From: Oxyruncus cristatus
Lineage: Eukaryota; Chordata; Aves; Passeriformes; Cotingidae
Assembly (NCBI GenBank): GCA_013399855.1
Contig: VXAY01001266.1
Coordinates: forward strand, 1 to 64,000
Length of the DNA stretch: 64,000 nucleotides
Reading direction: 5' to 3'
The first letter of the stretch is position 1. Each line of letters opens with the position of its first letter. Under the pieces are notes generated by a model, which saw nothing but the letters and a program-made list of their open reading frames with translations, was not told the origin of the DNA and did not search any database. The translations under genes and the position numbers were made by a program. Positions 1 to 13,100 of the stretch are shown here, in pieces.

Positions 1-175
1 CAAAGCCCCGGGATGCCGTCGGGGGGCACGGAGGGACGGGCGGACAGACGGACAGACGGCTCCACGGCCCCGGTGCCCACGCGGGGAGCGACGTGACCCG
101 GCCGGGACGAGGGACCCACCGCGGCCCCGCCCGGGGCCGCAGCCGGAGCTCGGGGGGATGCTCCGCCGTGGAATA
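1..175. other. GC- and CpG-rich patch at the left edge
   Basis: The first ~175 bases are very rich in G, C and CpG, with short GGACAGAC-type repeats near position 45, and then give way abruptly to ordinary intron-like sequence. I see no splice-supported reading frame. It may be the edge of a CpG island, an intronic GC-rich repeat, or sequence next to an assembly gap lying outside the window. Confidence 0.5.
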
Positions 176-3100
176 AACCCGCGGATTTGCCCCAAAACAG
201 GGCTGAGGAGCGATGGAACAAGGGCACGGCTGCCCAGGCTCTCCCAGGAGCCCCAATGAGCCACTTCCACCCTGGGGGACTCCAGGGTTACCCCAAACCG
301 GGAGTTTTTCTCTAGGGAAATGCCCTGTTACCATCACACCTCCCTGAAACCCGCGGATGATGAAACAGCCCCAAACACAAAACCTTCACTGTGCTGTTCT
401 TAAAATAAACCTTTGTCACCAAATTTAAACTGAAATGAGGAACAGCCACTGTGAGTGCTCCAAAGAAAACCATAATGTTCATAATATTCCCGTTTCCTGC
501 AAGAGGGAGCCTAGAATTTTACCTTTTTCATTAAACAAGAAGGAGGAATAGCTTATTGGATTTTCCAGAGGCAAGCTCAAAAGCCTCATTTAACATTCTG
601 GAATGTTTTGAAACAATGTGCTCGAAGGGCTGAGCTGGGGGGAGCAGGCCTTGCTACTCTGGGACATGTTCACAGTATTACTTGGCCATAGTAAAATTCC
701 AAATTAAAACTTGTGGTTTAGGCTGCAATGAATAGCATTCCACGAGAAATTTTGAAACAAGCTGAATCCAGGAAGAAAATAAGGATTTCATGCTATTGCT
801 GCAGCAGTTTCCAAAGGAAGGTGGACTCCAGTCATGAGTCTCCTTTGCTGATCATTCCAAGCAAGAGCAGCTTCCTGATGTTTCAGGGACCACTGCAGCT
901 CGTCTTAATATTCACACAAGGCAACAGCCCACATGCTTCTCATTAATATTTTGACTTCAACAAAAATATCTGACCCAAAAATTCGTCAGTTAAACGTGAC
1001 CTCTCTGAAGGAGGCTGCAAACGTTTGGAAATGGTCTGGAGGAGTCAAGTCTGATGTGCCCCATCCCACCAGCTGCTCGACACACACCTTCCTGGCGCCG
1101 ACCCGTGGGGCTGCCTGAGTGCCCAGGGAGGTGCTCGGTGCTGGGGGAGTGAGGACACAGAGCACAGCAGGAAAAATGCCAGAGGGGTCTCACTGAGAGA
1201 CACCAGAGGCTCTGCCTGTGCTCGCCATGTCCCACAATGAACCAGCCGCCCCGGTGTGTCCCCTTCCAGCACCCATTTCGTAACACCCCGTGGCCAGACA
1301 CCATGAATTGTCCCTGCTGGCCCAGACCAGGTCCCGGGAATGCTGCTCTGAGCCGTGACACTGCCACCACTGCCACGGCGAGTGTTGACACGTCTCCCGT
1401 TAACGTCTCCAGCGGTGCTGACAGGCAGAAATGAACGTTTCCACAGAGCTACGAAAAATGGGTTAGACCGACTTCCTCAGTTCAGAAATGTTATTAAGAC
1501 ATCATCTACATTAAATTATCCTTGCCTGGAATGCAGATGGATCAGAGTGAGCCACTCTCCAAGTGACTCCCTGACTCCTCAAGCACCCAGCAAAGGGACC
1601 CTTCCCCTGGCTCCGCAACCTGGGAATTCCTTCTGCCCAGGCACACCCATTTCCCAAAAAAGAGCATTCCTCCTCACCCTGCTCAAACAAATGCAACCTC
1701 TGTGACAAACTTGTTTAACTCCCTGTTTTCTTAGACTGCAAAAAAAAGACAACAGTGAGAGGCTCAGACTTTTTCACACAGCTGAAAGGTGCAACACATG
1801 CATCAAAGGTACATCAGGCTTTAACATAAACAGAGTCCTGCTTATGTAATAAGTTATGTTTGGCCAGGTCAGAGCCAGCCCGAGCTTCCTTGTCACCTAA
1901 TTTACTTCAGCTGATTAAGTACAAAGAGTTGGTTTGAGTATGGCAACACATTCTGATCAGCAGCAGGTCCTTACTTCTTCCTGGGGACTGAGCCAGGACA
2001 GCACCAACATGCAGAGGGGTCCTCTAATAGGGACCAAGCTGACCCAAACCTCTGACTCTCATGGAATTTCATTCAGACTCAGTGTTAATAAATTTTTCTA
2101 AGAACCCAAACAAACCAGAGCTGACGATGTGGTCCTTCACGACTGGAGAGCATATTAAGTCCTGGAGTTAATTCATCCCTGCACAGATACGGGTCAACAG
2201 AAGTGCTGGAATCTTCACCCAAAAACATCCCAAACCCTGAACCACATTTCTCCTGACATTTGAAAAAGTCTATAGTTAAAAGGAAAAGGCCAAAAGGACA
2301 CTAGGAAAGCAGCCCAGGAACACACAGGAGGTGGAACATGAAAGGGGGAGGAGAGGAACAGGCTGAAGGACAGGGTTTGTGACTGGGGGCAGAGCACACA
2401 CCATCACCTCACGTGACAGAGCACATGGCAGCAGGCTGACAAGGGTATGGGCAGCCCAGAGCTTTTAGTCTTTCCAGCTGACGAGTTTGAACTCCCTCTT
2501 CCTTCCAGACAGGAGTTGTCTTATTCCAAGCGAGCCATCAAGGCCTCCTTGACCCATTTCAAAGGGGATTTAAAGAGGGGAACACTCCCCTAGCAGGGTG
2601 TTTTCTGTGATGGCCATGGCAGGGGTAGGTACCACTTCCCTGAACTCCTCACCAGCTGAAGGAATTAAATGAATAGAGACCTCTGCATGCTAATTGTGTT
2701 TATTACGCACAATCCACCTAACATGGGAATTTGCATTTACTTTCAGAGCTAATGCCCTTGTCCTGTGAAGGCCACAAGAAGCACAAATATGCTTCTCTAT
2801 GTCAAGTGGTGCTTAGAGGGATAAAATAAACAACAGCTTGTGAGCACTGTGGTTTAGTGGCTGGTTTATGACACTTTCTAAGAGCTCTGTCCACTGCATC
2901 GCTCCATCACACCTGTCACTGGTGCAGAGCCCTGGGCACGATGACACCTACAAATCTGAACTCCCCCAGGATCCCTGATGGGCACAGCACTGACTGGCTC
3001 CTGCCCACTTATCAGGTTCACAAGTCCTCGTGTGGCTGAGATGAAGATTTTTTTCCTTCAAAAACTCTCCTACCTTAGAAGCAAACTCTGGCTCCTGGTA

Positions 3101-6100
3101 CTTTTCTGCCTCTCCACACAAAGCTGATGCTATTGCAGAGTGATTTGTTTAGCAAATACTTCAGAGAGGACTCTGTAAGGCTTAGCTTGATGTCACTCCA
3201 AGGCAGGAATCAAATCTCAAGGATGAAGCCTGTACACTGCCAACCTCCGAACACACAGCTCCTCTTCCCGGGCCACCCTCGGGAGAGGTGCGAGGTCCAA
3301 ACCCTCCCGGCCAGCTCAGGGCTCCAAATATCTGACCCCATGGTTTGCAGCCCAGCCAGCTTTATTCAGGCTCCATCAGGACTCTGACCAAGAAAAGCTG
3401 AATATTTTGCAAACTGTAAACATTAGTCAGTGCCTTTTGTCTCCCTAAACTCCCCCGTCTGCACAAACACGGATCTGATCCCGTCCGCTCCTGAAAACAT
3501 GTGTTAGCATGTGGGGTGTTTGGAAAGAGCTTCTTACCTGATTTTAAATAAAAATTAATGTAAAACTGGTCAATACAGAAGGGTCCACCCACTGTCTCAG
3601 CAGTAGGGCTGATGGAGAAGCGCAGCCATGGGGAGATAAAAACTCCCTCTTCCCTGGGGTGTAGAGATTTACACTCAAGCAGGATGGGAGCACAGGAGTG
3701 AGCAAACTCTACCCTCAGTTAATTTAGGGTTTAATCTTCCCTGTGTTCTCTTTTGGCATGATGAAACCTGCAGACAGGACGAAACCATGCCGGATAAATG
3801 AGGGGCTCCAGAAGGACAATGGCACTCAGTGCCCCCACAGATCCCTGACACCGAGTCAAAGGCGACAAGGCAGAGACAGGGAGCAAATAGCTACAAATAA
3901 TTCCAAGGATATATGCAAAGGGATTCTCACTGTCTTCCCTAAAAATCTATTTAAAAAAAAATAATTTGTTTTTTTTCCACCAAAATCCTGAACCTCTTAA
4001 TCATCAGAGAAGCTAATCCGCAGCAGGGGAATTCTGGGGAAACTGGAAATATTTTCGCTTGGCTAAGATAAGGGCAGAGCTGTTTATTTCGCACATCTCT
4101 ACAGTGGTGCAGAGCCAGGAAATACTTTTCAGTTATTTTCAACAAAACAAGACAAATGTACCAAATTGGCAAGAAAGTGACATTTTTCTGAGGAATTCTT
4201 TAATGTCCGACCCGATATCCACAGAAACGGCTCTTTCCCAATTTGTCAGCAATCTTTGTTAATTATTTGAATACTTTTGGCCTTCTGCTAAGCAAACCAG
4301 GGCCAAAAATATGCAAGAACTCCACCACAAAGCCATGACCATCCAAAGCAACCCCCAGCGTGCCCTGAGCCTGCGCTTTAATGTCACCCTGGGGAATACG
4401 TGGGTTTGGGGTCCTGGTCTGCAGGAGCCTGCTGAAGGTGCTTTCTCTGATGTGCCAGTTCTGCCTGGAACTCTGATATGCTCAAAAAAGTATATCTGGT
4501 TCTTGGCTCTGACAAGCAAAGAGCTTTTTGCATGTGTTTGCTGGTTCGGGCTGCCCCGAACCAGCAGCGCTCCCAGAGATGGAAACACTGGGGGGACGGG
4601 CTGGGGAAGCCCCAGGGCAGGGTCCTGCTGCGGGAGCCAAGGAGGCACACAGTGCAGAGCTGGCACTGGGCACTGCGCTCACACAGCCCCACCCAGCATC
4701 TCCATTTACAGCAAACACAAGCCTCTTCCACTTGGGTTTGGAAGCAGGAGGTCTGAAGTGGGACAGGGAATGACAACGACACAGACTCCAAGGGGAAATC
4801 TCACCTCCTTTGCAACAATAAAATACACAGCATGACCACGGTTTCTGCCCTGATCCTGCTGTGGCCCCCCACCATGGCCACCAGCCCTACCTGTGTCTGA
4901 GGTGCTGCACAAGACCAACCCCAGCTGCTTTTACTGCAGCTTATTCTCCTATTCTAAACTTTCAGTGCCAATAAGAAGAAACAACTTCAACAGGTACAAA
5001 ATGATCCCCCTCCTTCCTTGCCCAAACACTCAAGGTACCACTACCCAAAAGGAGGAGTTCACACAGATAAGAATACACCATTATCCCAGCTCACTGCCTC
5101 ACTCTGTAATGACCACCCTGTTCACAGAAATGAGAAGACAAAATGTTTCTAACATTATAAATCTGTAGGTTTAGAGGTTTTGCTTTCTTGTTTCAGAATT
5201 ATTCTCTCTTTCCACTAAAATTCCTTCAAATAAACATACAAGTACCTTAAATAGCATAAATCCAGAGGAAACTAAATTTATAGGCTGAAAAAATTAAAAT
5301 AGTCACTTCATCCACATTTTCTACTAATTACTGTAACTCAAATGGAGAATAAAACATGTTCACCTACTGAACCCGGAGATCTCCCTTCCCCTCAGCAGGG
5401 TGCGGACCAGACCTCGAAGGCACACGGAGCACTTTTCTCAAATTACCTTTTATTAGAGGGAATGACTAATCACCAGGTGAGAAGGGAGGAATCACCACCC
5501 CGTTGTTTCCTCGTTATCGGATCTCAGGCTCCCTCCCTCCCCTCCTCCGCAGCTCCCACGGATTTAACAACTCCGGAGGCAAATGAGGCAACACCACCCG
5601 TGCTTCTGCCCTACCCCTGAAGCATCCTCCATCCTCCCCAAAATCTCCCTGGAAGCCATTAACCAGCACTGGAGATGCTCCCCACCACCACATCTCCATT
5701 AGGCCACTCCATTATTTTCAGTTACAGATCAAAAATCACCCCCAGATTAGGAAATGCCAAGTTTCAGTTGGATGTGTGGAATAGATGGGGCGGTTTCAAA
5801 AAGATTTATCACTTGTTGGCAAATTTTTGACATTTGGCACTGACCAAGGCACTCCAAAAATGTATCTGTGCTTAAGAAGTTACTTTTTTTGCTCTGTAAA
5901 GCAGCACTTCCTTCTTAAAAGGGAGTAGAAAAATGGAGACAAATAGGGTTTGAAGGCATTTGGGCTGGGTGGAAGAAGAATGAGCTGCAGCTGTGCCAGG
6001 AACGCGTGTTTCAGCCATACTGTGCTCTGTGTTTCCTTCTGCTACTGCAGATAAATCTTGGGTTTCCCTTGCTCACCCAGAGCTGCCGGGAGCCAGTCCC

Positions 6101-6156
6101 ATTCCCATCGCTCCCAGGCTCCAGCTCTGCTGCCGACAGAACCCTCTGACAATCCG

Positions 6157-6208
6157 TGGGGACAGGAGCGGTGACAGGGACAGGGATGGGGACAGGGATG
6201 GGGACGTG
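6157..6208. repeat. GGGACAGGGAT-type short minisatellite
   Basis: A purine-rich run of GGGACAGG / GGGATGGGGAC units repeated three to four times imperfectly. It lies in MEGF6 intronic DNA and has no coding support. Confidence 0.6.
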
Positions 6209-8336
6209 CAGAGTCACTGCCACCCACGGACAGGCTCTTGCAGAGCAATCCCTCAGAGTGATGCTTTTATTCAGCATCAACCAGACCCCAGACCACTCCT
6301 GCGATAACAGGAATAAAAGGTGTCTGTGGGCAGCACACAAACCTGTCAAGTCACGAAGAATTAAATGCATTTCCAGCCAAGAGCAGAGCTGGAGAAGGAC
6401 AGTGATCAAAACAGGGCTGATGTGATCAAAGAGCCCCACCATGTAATTCCCTCAGCCTCTCCTAATTCGCTCCTGTCTGGGCTCGGAGCGCCCCGACTGC
6501 TCGGAAACACCAGACCGTGCAAGTTTTGTTTTACTTTTCAGAAACCCTAAGACCTGCTGGAGCTTAACGAAATCCCCAAGGGTTTATATTTGCTTAATCC
6601 TCCCACTGCAGCAACCTGACAGCGTTTGGAGACGCGGCTCCTTCCAAGGGCTCCGGGCAGGACAGGGGCCAGTAGTGAGCCCGAGGAGGGCTGCCTTGGC
6701 CCTCCCTCACCTGCTCTCCAGCAATAGCTTTGCACACTACAGGTCTTAAAAGTATGGATTCCATAAGTCCATAAATTCTAATTAGATTTGCACATACTGT
6801 AAGTGCCTAAATGCAGTATCTGTTTGAGGAGCAGCGTGTGGAGACAGCCGAAGCCCAGCATACTTGAAAGTTACTATTATTACCATTATTATCATCATTA
6901 TGCTTAACTTCTGCTTTTGTATAAAATTCCCTTTAATCTTTTAAACAGACCCAATCTCAGCAGGTTCCCCCTAAGCCCTGAGTTTCCCCAGCAAATACAG
7001 GAGTTATTGTTGCCTGCACGTTTTGTCAAAATAAGCTTTGTGGTCGGGCTCTGCAAACACTCCTGCAGCTTCCTAGAGCTTGTAGTTATCAAAGCATTAT
7101 GAAACTTCCTTCCTCCATGACCAAAACGTGCGATCCATAAATAAAACGAGGAGAGTTCCTCATCCCCCAACTCACCACAGGCTCCGCATCCCTGCTGGCT
7201 GAGGGGCAGGATTTTGCTGTCGTCAGGTTAGAGCCCTTCGGCCATCCTGAGTTATAAGAGCTTTGGACAAACTCTGAAATTCAAATCCAGCCCGAGAGAC
7301 TGATCACGGCACAGATTACTCGGATGCACCTGCTGTGCCCGGACCACTCCTGGTCACATCACCCAGCAGTGGAACTTCTCGTGTGATTTTTCCAAACGAG
7401 GACCAGCCAGCGTCCCAGAACTCTGTCGAGTCACCTCAATCCCCAGCAGTGAGGGGCTGGTATTCCGTGTGCTCGGGTGTTCATCACGATGGGCCGCCCA
7501 AGGCCCCGGCAGCAGCCGGAGCGGGCACGACACGCTGTGCCCGGGGGCTCCTGCAGACCCCTGAAACCACGTATGGGTCACCTCAGATCACCCCCCGGGC
7601 TCCACCAGTGCTCCACTTCCAAAGGCACGCACAGCACACGTCGAGGAGCTCCCGGAGAGCTGCTCCCTGGGAAAGGCGTCCTACACTTACCAAAGTGCCG
7701 TGCAAATAAATCCAACATGAGACTTCTTCGTGATCTCCCTTAAAACTTGGTTTCAGTTAATCTGTTTGTGAAATACCTACATTGGCTTTTTATTTTTAAG
7801 GAAGAGTTAGGAACAGGAAAGAAAATATTGTTCTGAACTTTCACCCACATAATACGCTTTTCCAGATAACCTGTGCTCATTTAAAACCAAAAATTCTTCC
7901 TTGGAAGGATCCCAAACTGCTCCCTGAGCCTCGCACCTGTGCAAGATTTGTTTCAAATATATTCTCAGTCCCCTGCTGAGTCCAAATCCCCCCCAAGATC
8001 AGGAAGGGCCAGGACTGACTCCTCTGGCCTGTGCATCATCATCCTTCTGGATGAACATCTGCATCAGCGTCCTGTTCTTGTGCCCGGGCGGGACAGACTG
8101 ACAGGAATCTCTTTTTGGAGGAATTACAGGTAAGCCTGGCTTAATCTGAAGGGTTCAGAGCCTCTGAACCAAGGCTGAACTGCACAGTTAGATCTGCAGT
8201 ATTGCACACATACACACATATATAAATAGCTCTTATCTGTAATGTTTGGTTTGTTTTTTTTTTTCAAAAAGCCCTAAATAATCTTTTTAAAAGCATTTTT
8301 TCCCCCTTTTTTTTAGGGAAGTTACTTTTCAGAAGA

Positions 8337-8374
8337 CAAAACAAACAAACAAACAAACAAACAAACAAACAAAA
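8337..8374. repeat. (AAAC)n microsatellite
   Basis: About nine perfect ACAA/AAAC tetranucleotide units in the long MEGF6 intron, about 20 bp downstream of a poly-T tract (~8300-8313). Confidence 0.9.
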
Positions 8375-9744
8375 ACCTGCTAAAGTTTATACGGACTAAA
8401 AGTGATTAAAACTGGGATATGATAATTTTTCTCTAATTCCCAAGGGATAACCCTGCAGCTCTTCAATGGGAGACAGGCACTGCAGAGAGAGCAGCACCAG
8501 GGATGGATCTCGAGCTGAGCAGAGATGCTCTATCCCCTCCCTCTGGCCGAGAGGACACCTCACAGACTCCAGCTGCTGCACGCTCTCAGAGAGAAGCTGT
8601 GGGTGATTATTCCCTACAAACAAGGCTGCTGCAGCAGCTCTTCCTGCCATCAGCTGTGTTGGGGAAAAGGCCACGATGCCCCGAGGACTGGAGCTACTCC
8701 GTTGTGCAGCTGTTACAGCCACCCCTTACCAAGCCCACCAATACTGCCCCGGGAATGAGCCCTGCTGATAATCTCAAGGAAATAAGAGAACCCGCCCTAT
8801 CCTGCACCAAAATGCAGGGAGTTGAGTGTAGGAATGGCAGGACAGTGAGGGTCCCGCAGGGACTTCTGCCTGGCTGAATTTGGGATGAAAGAAGAGCCTG
8901 TCAGTTGTTCCTCTGAAAACGTGCCAAAGGGATGAGCTGGAGCGGGGCTGCACAATCCCCCCGGTGTTGGGGCTCTGCTGCTTCCTCACTCAGCTCAGCT
9001 GGAGTTTGCCAGCACACAGGGATTACACACAAAATCCAGGCTTGCTGGGGGTTTTGTTTCTTTGTTGTTTTCCTTTTTCCTTTTTGTGTCGTTTCCCCTT
9101 TCTCCAGCTCAGCGCACTCTGGGATTTGGCACTGGAGGATCTCAGCCCCCCTGTCTCCCACGGCACATCCAGGAGATCTGCCAGCAGTGGTGGAAAAGAC
9201 AAATTGCAAGATACAAAGGTATTAACCAAAGTTGTGAAAGAGAGAAATTGTAAGGATATATTTTAGATTTTCCTATATTTCCAGAATTCCTACCCATATT
9301 CTCCTCCTTATTCATCTAATACTCTATAAACTCAATGTCTTTGCCTGGATTATATCAAAAGCTGAGACAACCTCAGCCTGGTTCCTCCTGACCTGTAATA
9401 ACAGAGACATAATAAAACAGCCATGACAGACAGCACCTCCAGGAAATCTCTTTTTTTGGAAATAAAAAGAGCCTGTGCCTGCTGGGATCTGTGTGGTCTG
9501 CAGGGAGCAGGTTGTCTGTCCCAGCTCTGCAGTGCTCAGATGTCACTGACTCTGCCACAGGCATTGCTTCTCAGAAGCTTTTTTGTTCACCTGCTGTTTC
9601 ATCCATAATTTCTCATCCAAACTGATATCATCTCAGCTTTGGGTAGTTTTTCAAACACTGCTGATGTATCTGGTCCTTCCTAATTTTTTGTTTATTGTGA
9701 TCTTGAACCAGACAGGAGGGGGGAGCCATGGGGGCGTCTGCCTC

Positions 9745-10032
9745 TTCTTCCAGGGAACAAGGGACAGGATAAGAGGAAACAGCCTCAGGCTGTGCCAGGG
9801 GAGGGTCAGGTTGGATATCAGGAGGAATTTCTTGCTGGAAAGGGTGGTCAGGCCTTGGCAGGGGCTGCCCAGAGAGGTGGTGGAGTCCCCACCCCTGGAG
9901 GTGTCCAAGGAAGGCCTGGACGTGGCCCTCAGTGCTCTGGGCTGGGGGACAAGGTGGGCATCGGGCACAGGTTGGACTTGGTGACCTTGAAGGCCTTTTC
10001 CAACCTGAGTGATTCTAAGATTCTGTGATTGT
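9745..10032 (+). mobile_element. CR1 LINE 3' end
   Basis: A typical avian CR1 3' segment in plus orientation. It has the conserved stretches corresponding to 'gggtcaggttggatatcagg', 'ggctgcccagagaggtggtg' and 'gttggacttggtgaccttga', ending in the usual ATTCT(A/G)TGATT-like tail. It is 5' truncated and its frame is broken. It sits in the long MEGF6 intron. Confidence 0.93.
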
Positions 10033-10155
10033 TTCTCAGAAATGACCCAGGGCTGTATCTGCTGTGGCAGGAAGGGCAGCACAAGGCTCTTCTGTGATGC
10101 TTGTTAAGATATGATGATGTAGGAAATTAGGAAACAACAGCACATGTGGAAGGAT

Positions 10156-10180
10156 CACACACACACACACACACACACAC
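10156..10180. repeat. (CA)n microsatellite
   Basis: An uninterrupted CA dinucleotide tract of about 12 units, about 125 bp downstream of the CR1 tail. Confidence 0.95.
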
Positions 10181-13100
10181 GTACGTGCCCTCTCTGGATT
10201 TTGGGGAGTCCCAGGAGAAGTGGAGTAGGGACCACAGGCTCCCTTTATCACGGTGGCATCATTCCCACACATACCAGCCGTGCATGTGCAATCTGAAACC
10301 CCCTCTCCAGTGCGAGCCAGCCTGCCCAGAGCGATTGCACTATCAGTTTTGGCTCCCATTAACCCTCTCACAAATATAAATATGTCATATGGCCAAATAA
10401 CATTTAATCAATACCATAGTTAGGGCTCTAAATCTTTGTCAATTTAACAGTTGTGTAAGCGAGTTCGCCTACAGTGACCATAACCTTTGCAGGTCCTTTT
10501 TAATTCAGCTCCTTGCCATGAAGGCTAAGGCATGAAAAGTTCTGGAGGGTTTTATCCACTCTTTAAGGTATTTATTTTTTAAAGAAGAGGAAAATTAAGC
10601 TCAAATATTTCAGTTGTTCAGACTGGGTAAACACATTTCTGCTTCCCAGACCCAAGAGAGACTCAAAATACCATCTGTGACCTCTCCACCTGCATCTGTC
10701 CCACTGGAATATGTGCAAGTACCTGCCAGGTCAGTGTGAGGTGCTGCTTCAGGCTGTGGAAATGTTCGGGGGGAACATCTGAAAGACAGACCAGCCATGT
10801 GGATGTGAGGATATTTCCATACACATAACCCATGCCAGGTGTCCTCCACACAGACAAAGATTTCCATCAAATGTCCTTACTGCACTCAGAATACACATTT
10901 ATTCCTATCAGTGATGCACAATTCCCTGTTTTCTCAGCTCCTTGCCACTTTGTGAACCTCAGCCAGGGGCTGACATCCTCCTCCTTCTGCCCACTCCTAC
11001 ACCCCGTCGCTGGTTTCCACCGAGGCCCTCGCTCCTGTCTGCCACACCCAATTTGTTCAGAGCCTGGGCAATTTTCCACTTGTTCTTCCCAAGGGTCCTC
11101 AGGAGCCGGAGAGGTGGGACAGGTAACACCATCCAGATGAGCTGTTTCTTTACTCAGGTCACTCTCAGGCTCCCTGAGCTGCTCCCGCTGGAGTCAGAGG
11201 CAGTGCCTGACTGGGCTCAGCAGAGGTAACCTGAGACACTCAACTCCTGCCATAAAACCAAACAGACTGTAAATACCTCTCCCCAGCGCAGAGAATTCCT
11301 CTTTGACACATTATATAATGGATGCAATATAAAAGTATACTGCACTTGGCAGCCTCTCCAAGGCTCTGCAAGGCTTCCCTTCGGGAGCTCAGTGCACTGC
11401 CTGGGCTTTGATGATTTTTTTTTCCACTGTATGGCCAAAACTGTATTTAATGGGCAGACGGGAAGATGAGTCTCCTGGGAAAGAACCTGTATTCCACTTA
11501 TAGAGAAGGTAAAGAGACTTCCTTCAAAGTTTCCAAGTCTTTGAGGTGACCTCAGCTCCGTGAGCTCACGGAGGCTTTGCCAAAGCTGAGCATAGGGAGG
11601 TGTGTCAGAGGTGGGTTTGTCCCTGTATTAATTGCTTCTCACAGCAAAGCCCGTGTCAGGACAAAGCTCTGTGCTCACAGGGCAGCTGGTGATGAGATTC
11701 ACACAGAATTAGGGACAAAAGCTGGCAAAATCTGGTTGGAGGGTTCAAAAGAAGCAGTGCTGCACCAGGCTAAGCTGTAAAGGGGGCTGGCTCTGAGCAC
11801 CAGACACACGTGCTGTGGGCAGCAGGAGGTCTGGGCTCCAGGTACATCCCAGCCTCTCTGTGCTGCTTCCCACAGCCCAAGGCACGTAACCTGCCATTCC
11901 AATTTCTCCAGCTACACATCAAAGGACACCCCTGCCTCACGAGTCCTCCTAGCTGTGATGCCTAATGCAGGGAGCCTGTCAGTGCCTTTACTGGCTGCTA
12001 CCTGCACGCTGCTCATGTCTGGAATTCACTGGGGAGACCAGGCTTGGCACTGCATTTCCAGGAGCTGCAATGACAGAGGAGAAGGCTCTGCTACCAGAGT
12101 AAGGAGTGAGAGGTACAGGCATGGGAAGAGGCAGTTTGACATGCAGATATTTCACCTGCCAGGCTTAAACTTACTCATCTGAACAGGAAGCTCCAGGAGC
12201 CACACTCTGTTCCAAAGGAATCCTAAAACAGCACCTTTCAAAGCCCTGAAGCACTGACTGGCAGCTGCTGCTTCCAGCCAGCTCCCAGATTTTGGCTGGA
12301 ACAGAGCCAGGCGCTGAAACGCCATTCACAAGGTGATGATCTCGTGCAGAAGGGCTGTAATGAAGGGTCAGCTCTGCCCCTCTGTCTGTGCCCAGTCTTT
12401 CCAGGCACTTGGCAGCCTTTGGGGTGTATGTGACACCGAGGCAATGCCCACCTCTCTTTGGAGGCCGCTCGCTCGGCTGCCAACACACAACGGGCAGTTC
12501 GTGTCTTACGCTGGAAAACTGGCACATCCCTGGGAAAAAAGAGTCTTCTCCAAGTCTCTTTGTCTCCATATAATTAAGCTCAATACAACAAAGCATCCAA
12601 GGCGGGGGAGCATTTCGGAAGGTTCTCAAGAGCCACAGTCACATTTACAGCACAGGAAAGTCTGTGTAAAACTACTGATCACAGATCTCGTTATCTGTAT
12701 TTCCCTCCAAACGCCCCTCGTGTTCCCAGGTGCACAATGGGTGTCAAGAATAAGAACCTTGGAAAATAAATGGAAAAAGTTACAGTAGCAAATGGCTTGT
12801 TTATGCCATAATTGGTATTAGGTAATTAATGGCAGGATGAAACATCACAGTGCTGCTGGAAACAAAAAGCAATGCTGGGTAAAGAGCATTTAATGAGCAC
12901 GTTTTATGTTGTCCTCAGCAAGTTTACTGCCAAGCCACAAAAGACATTTATACACACTCCCTTTGTCTCTAATGAAAGGGTCAGGGCTACTCGCTTCTGG
13001 GGAAATTCACAAGTTGTTTTTTTGTTTTGTTTTGTTTTTAAAGCATAAATTTAACATTTTAAACTGGAAATGCACCTCCTCGAAGGAGCAGTTGTGTAAG

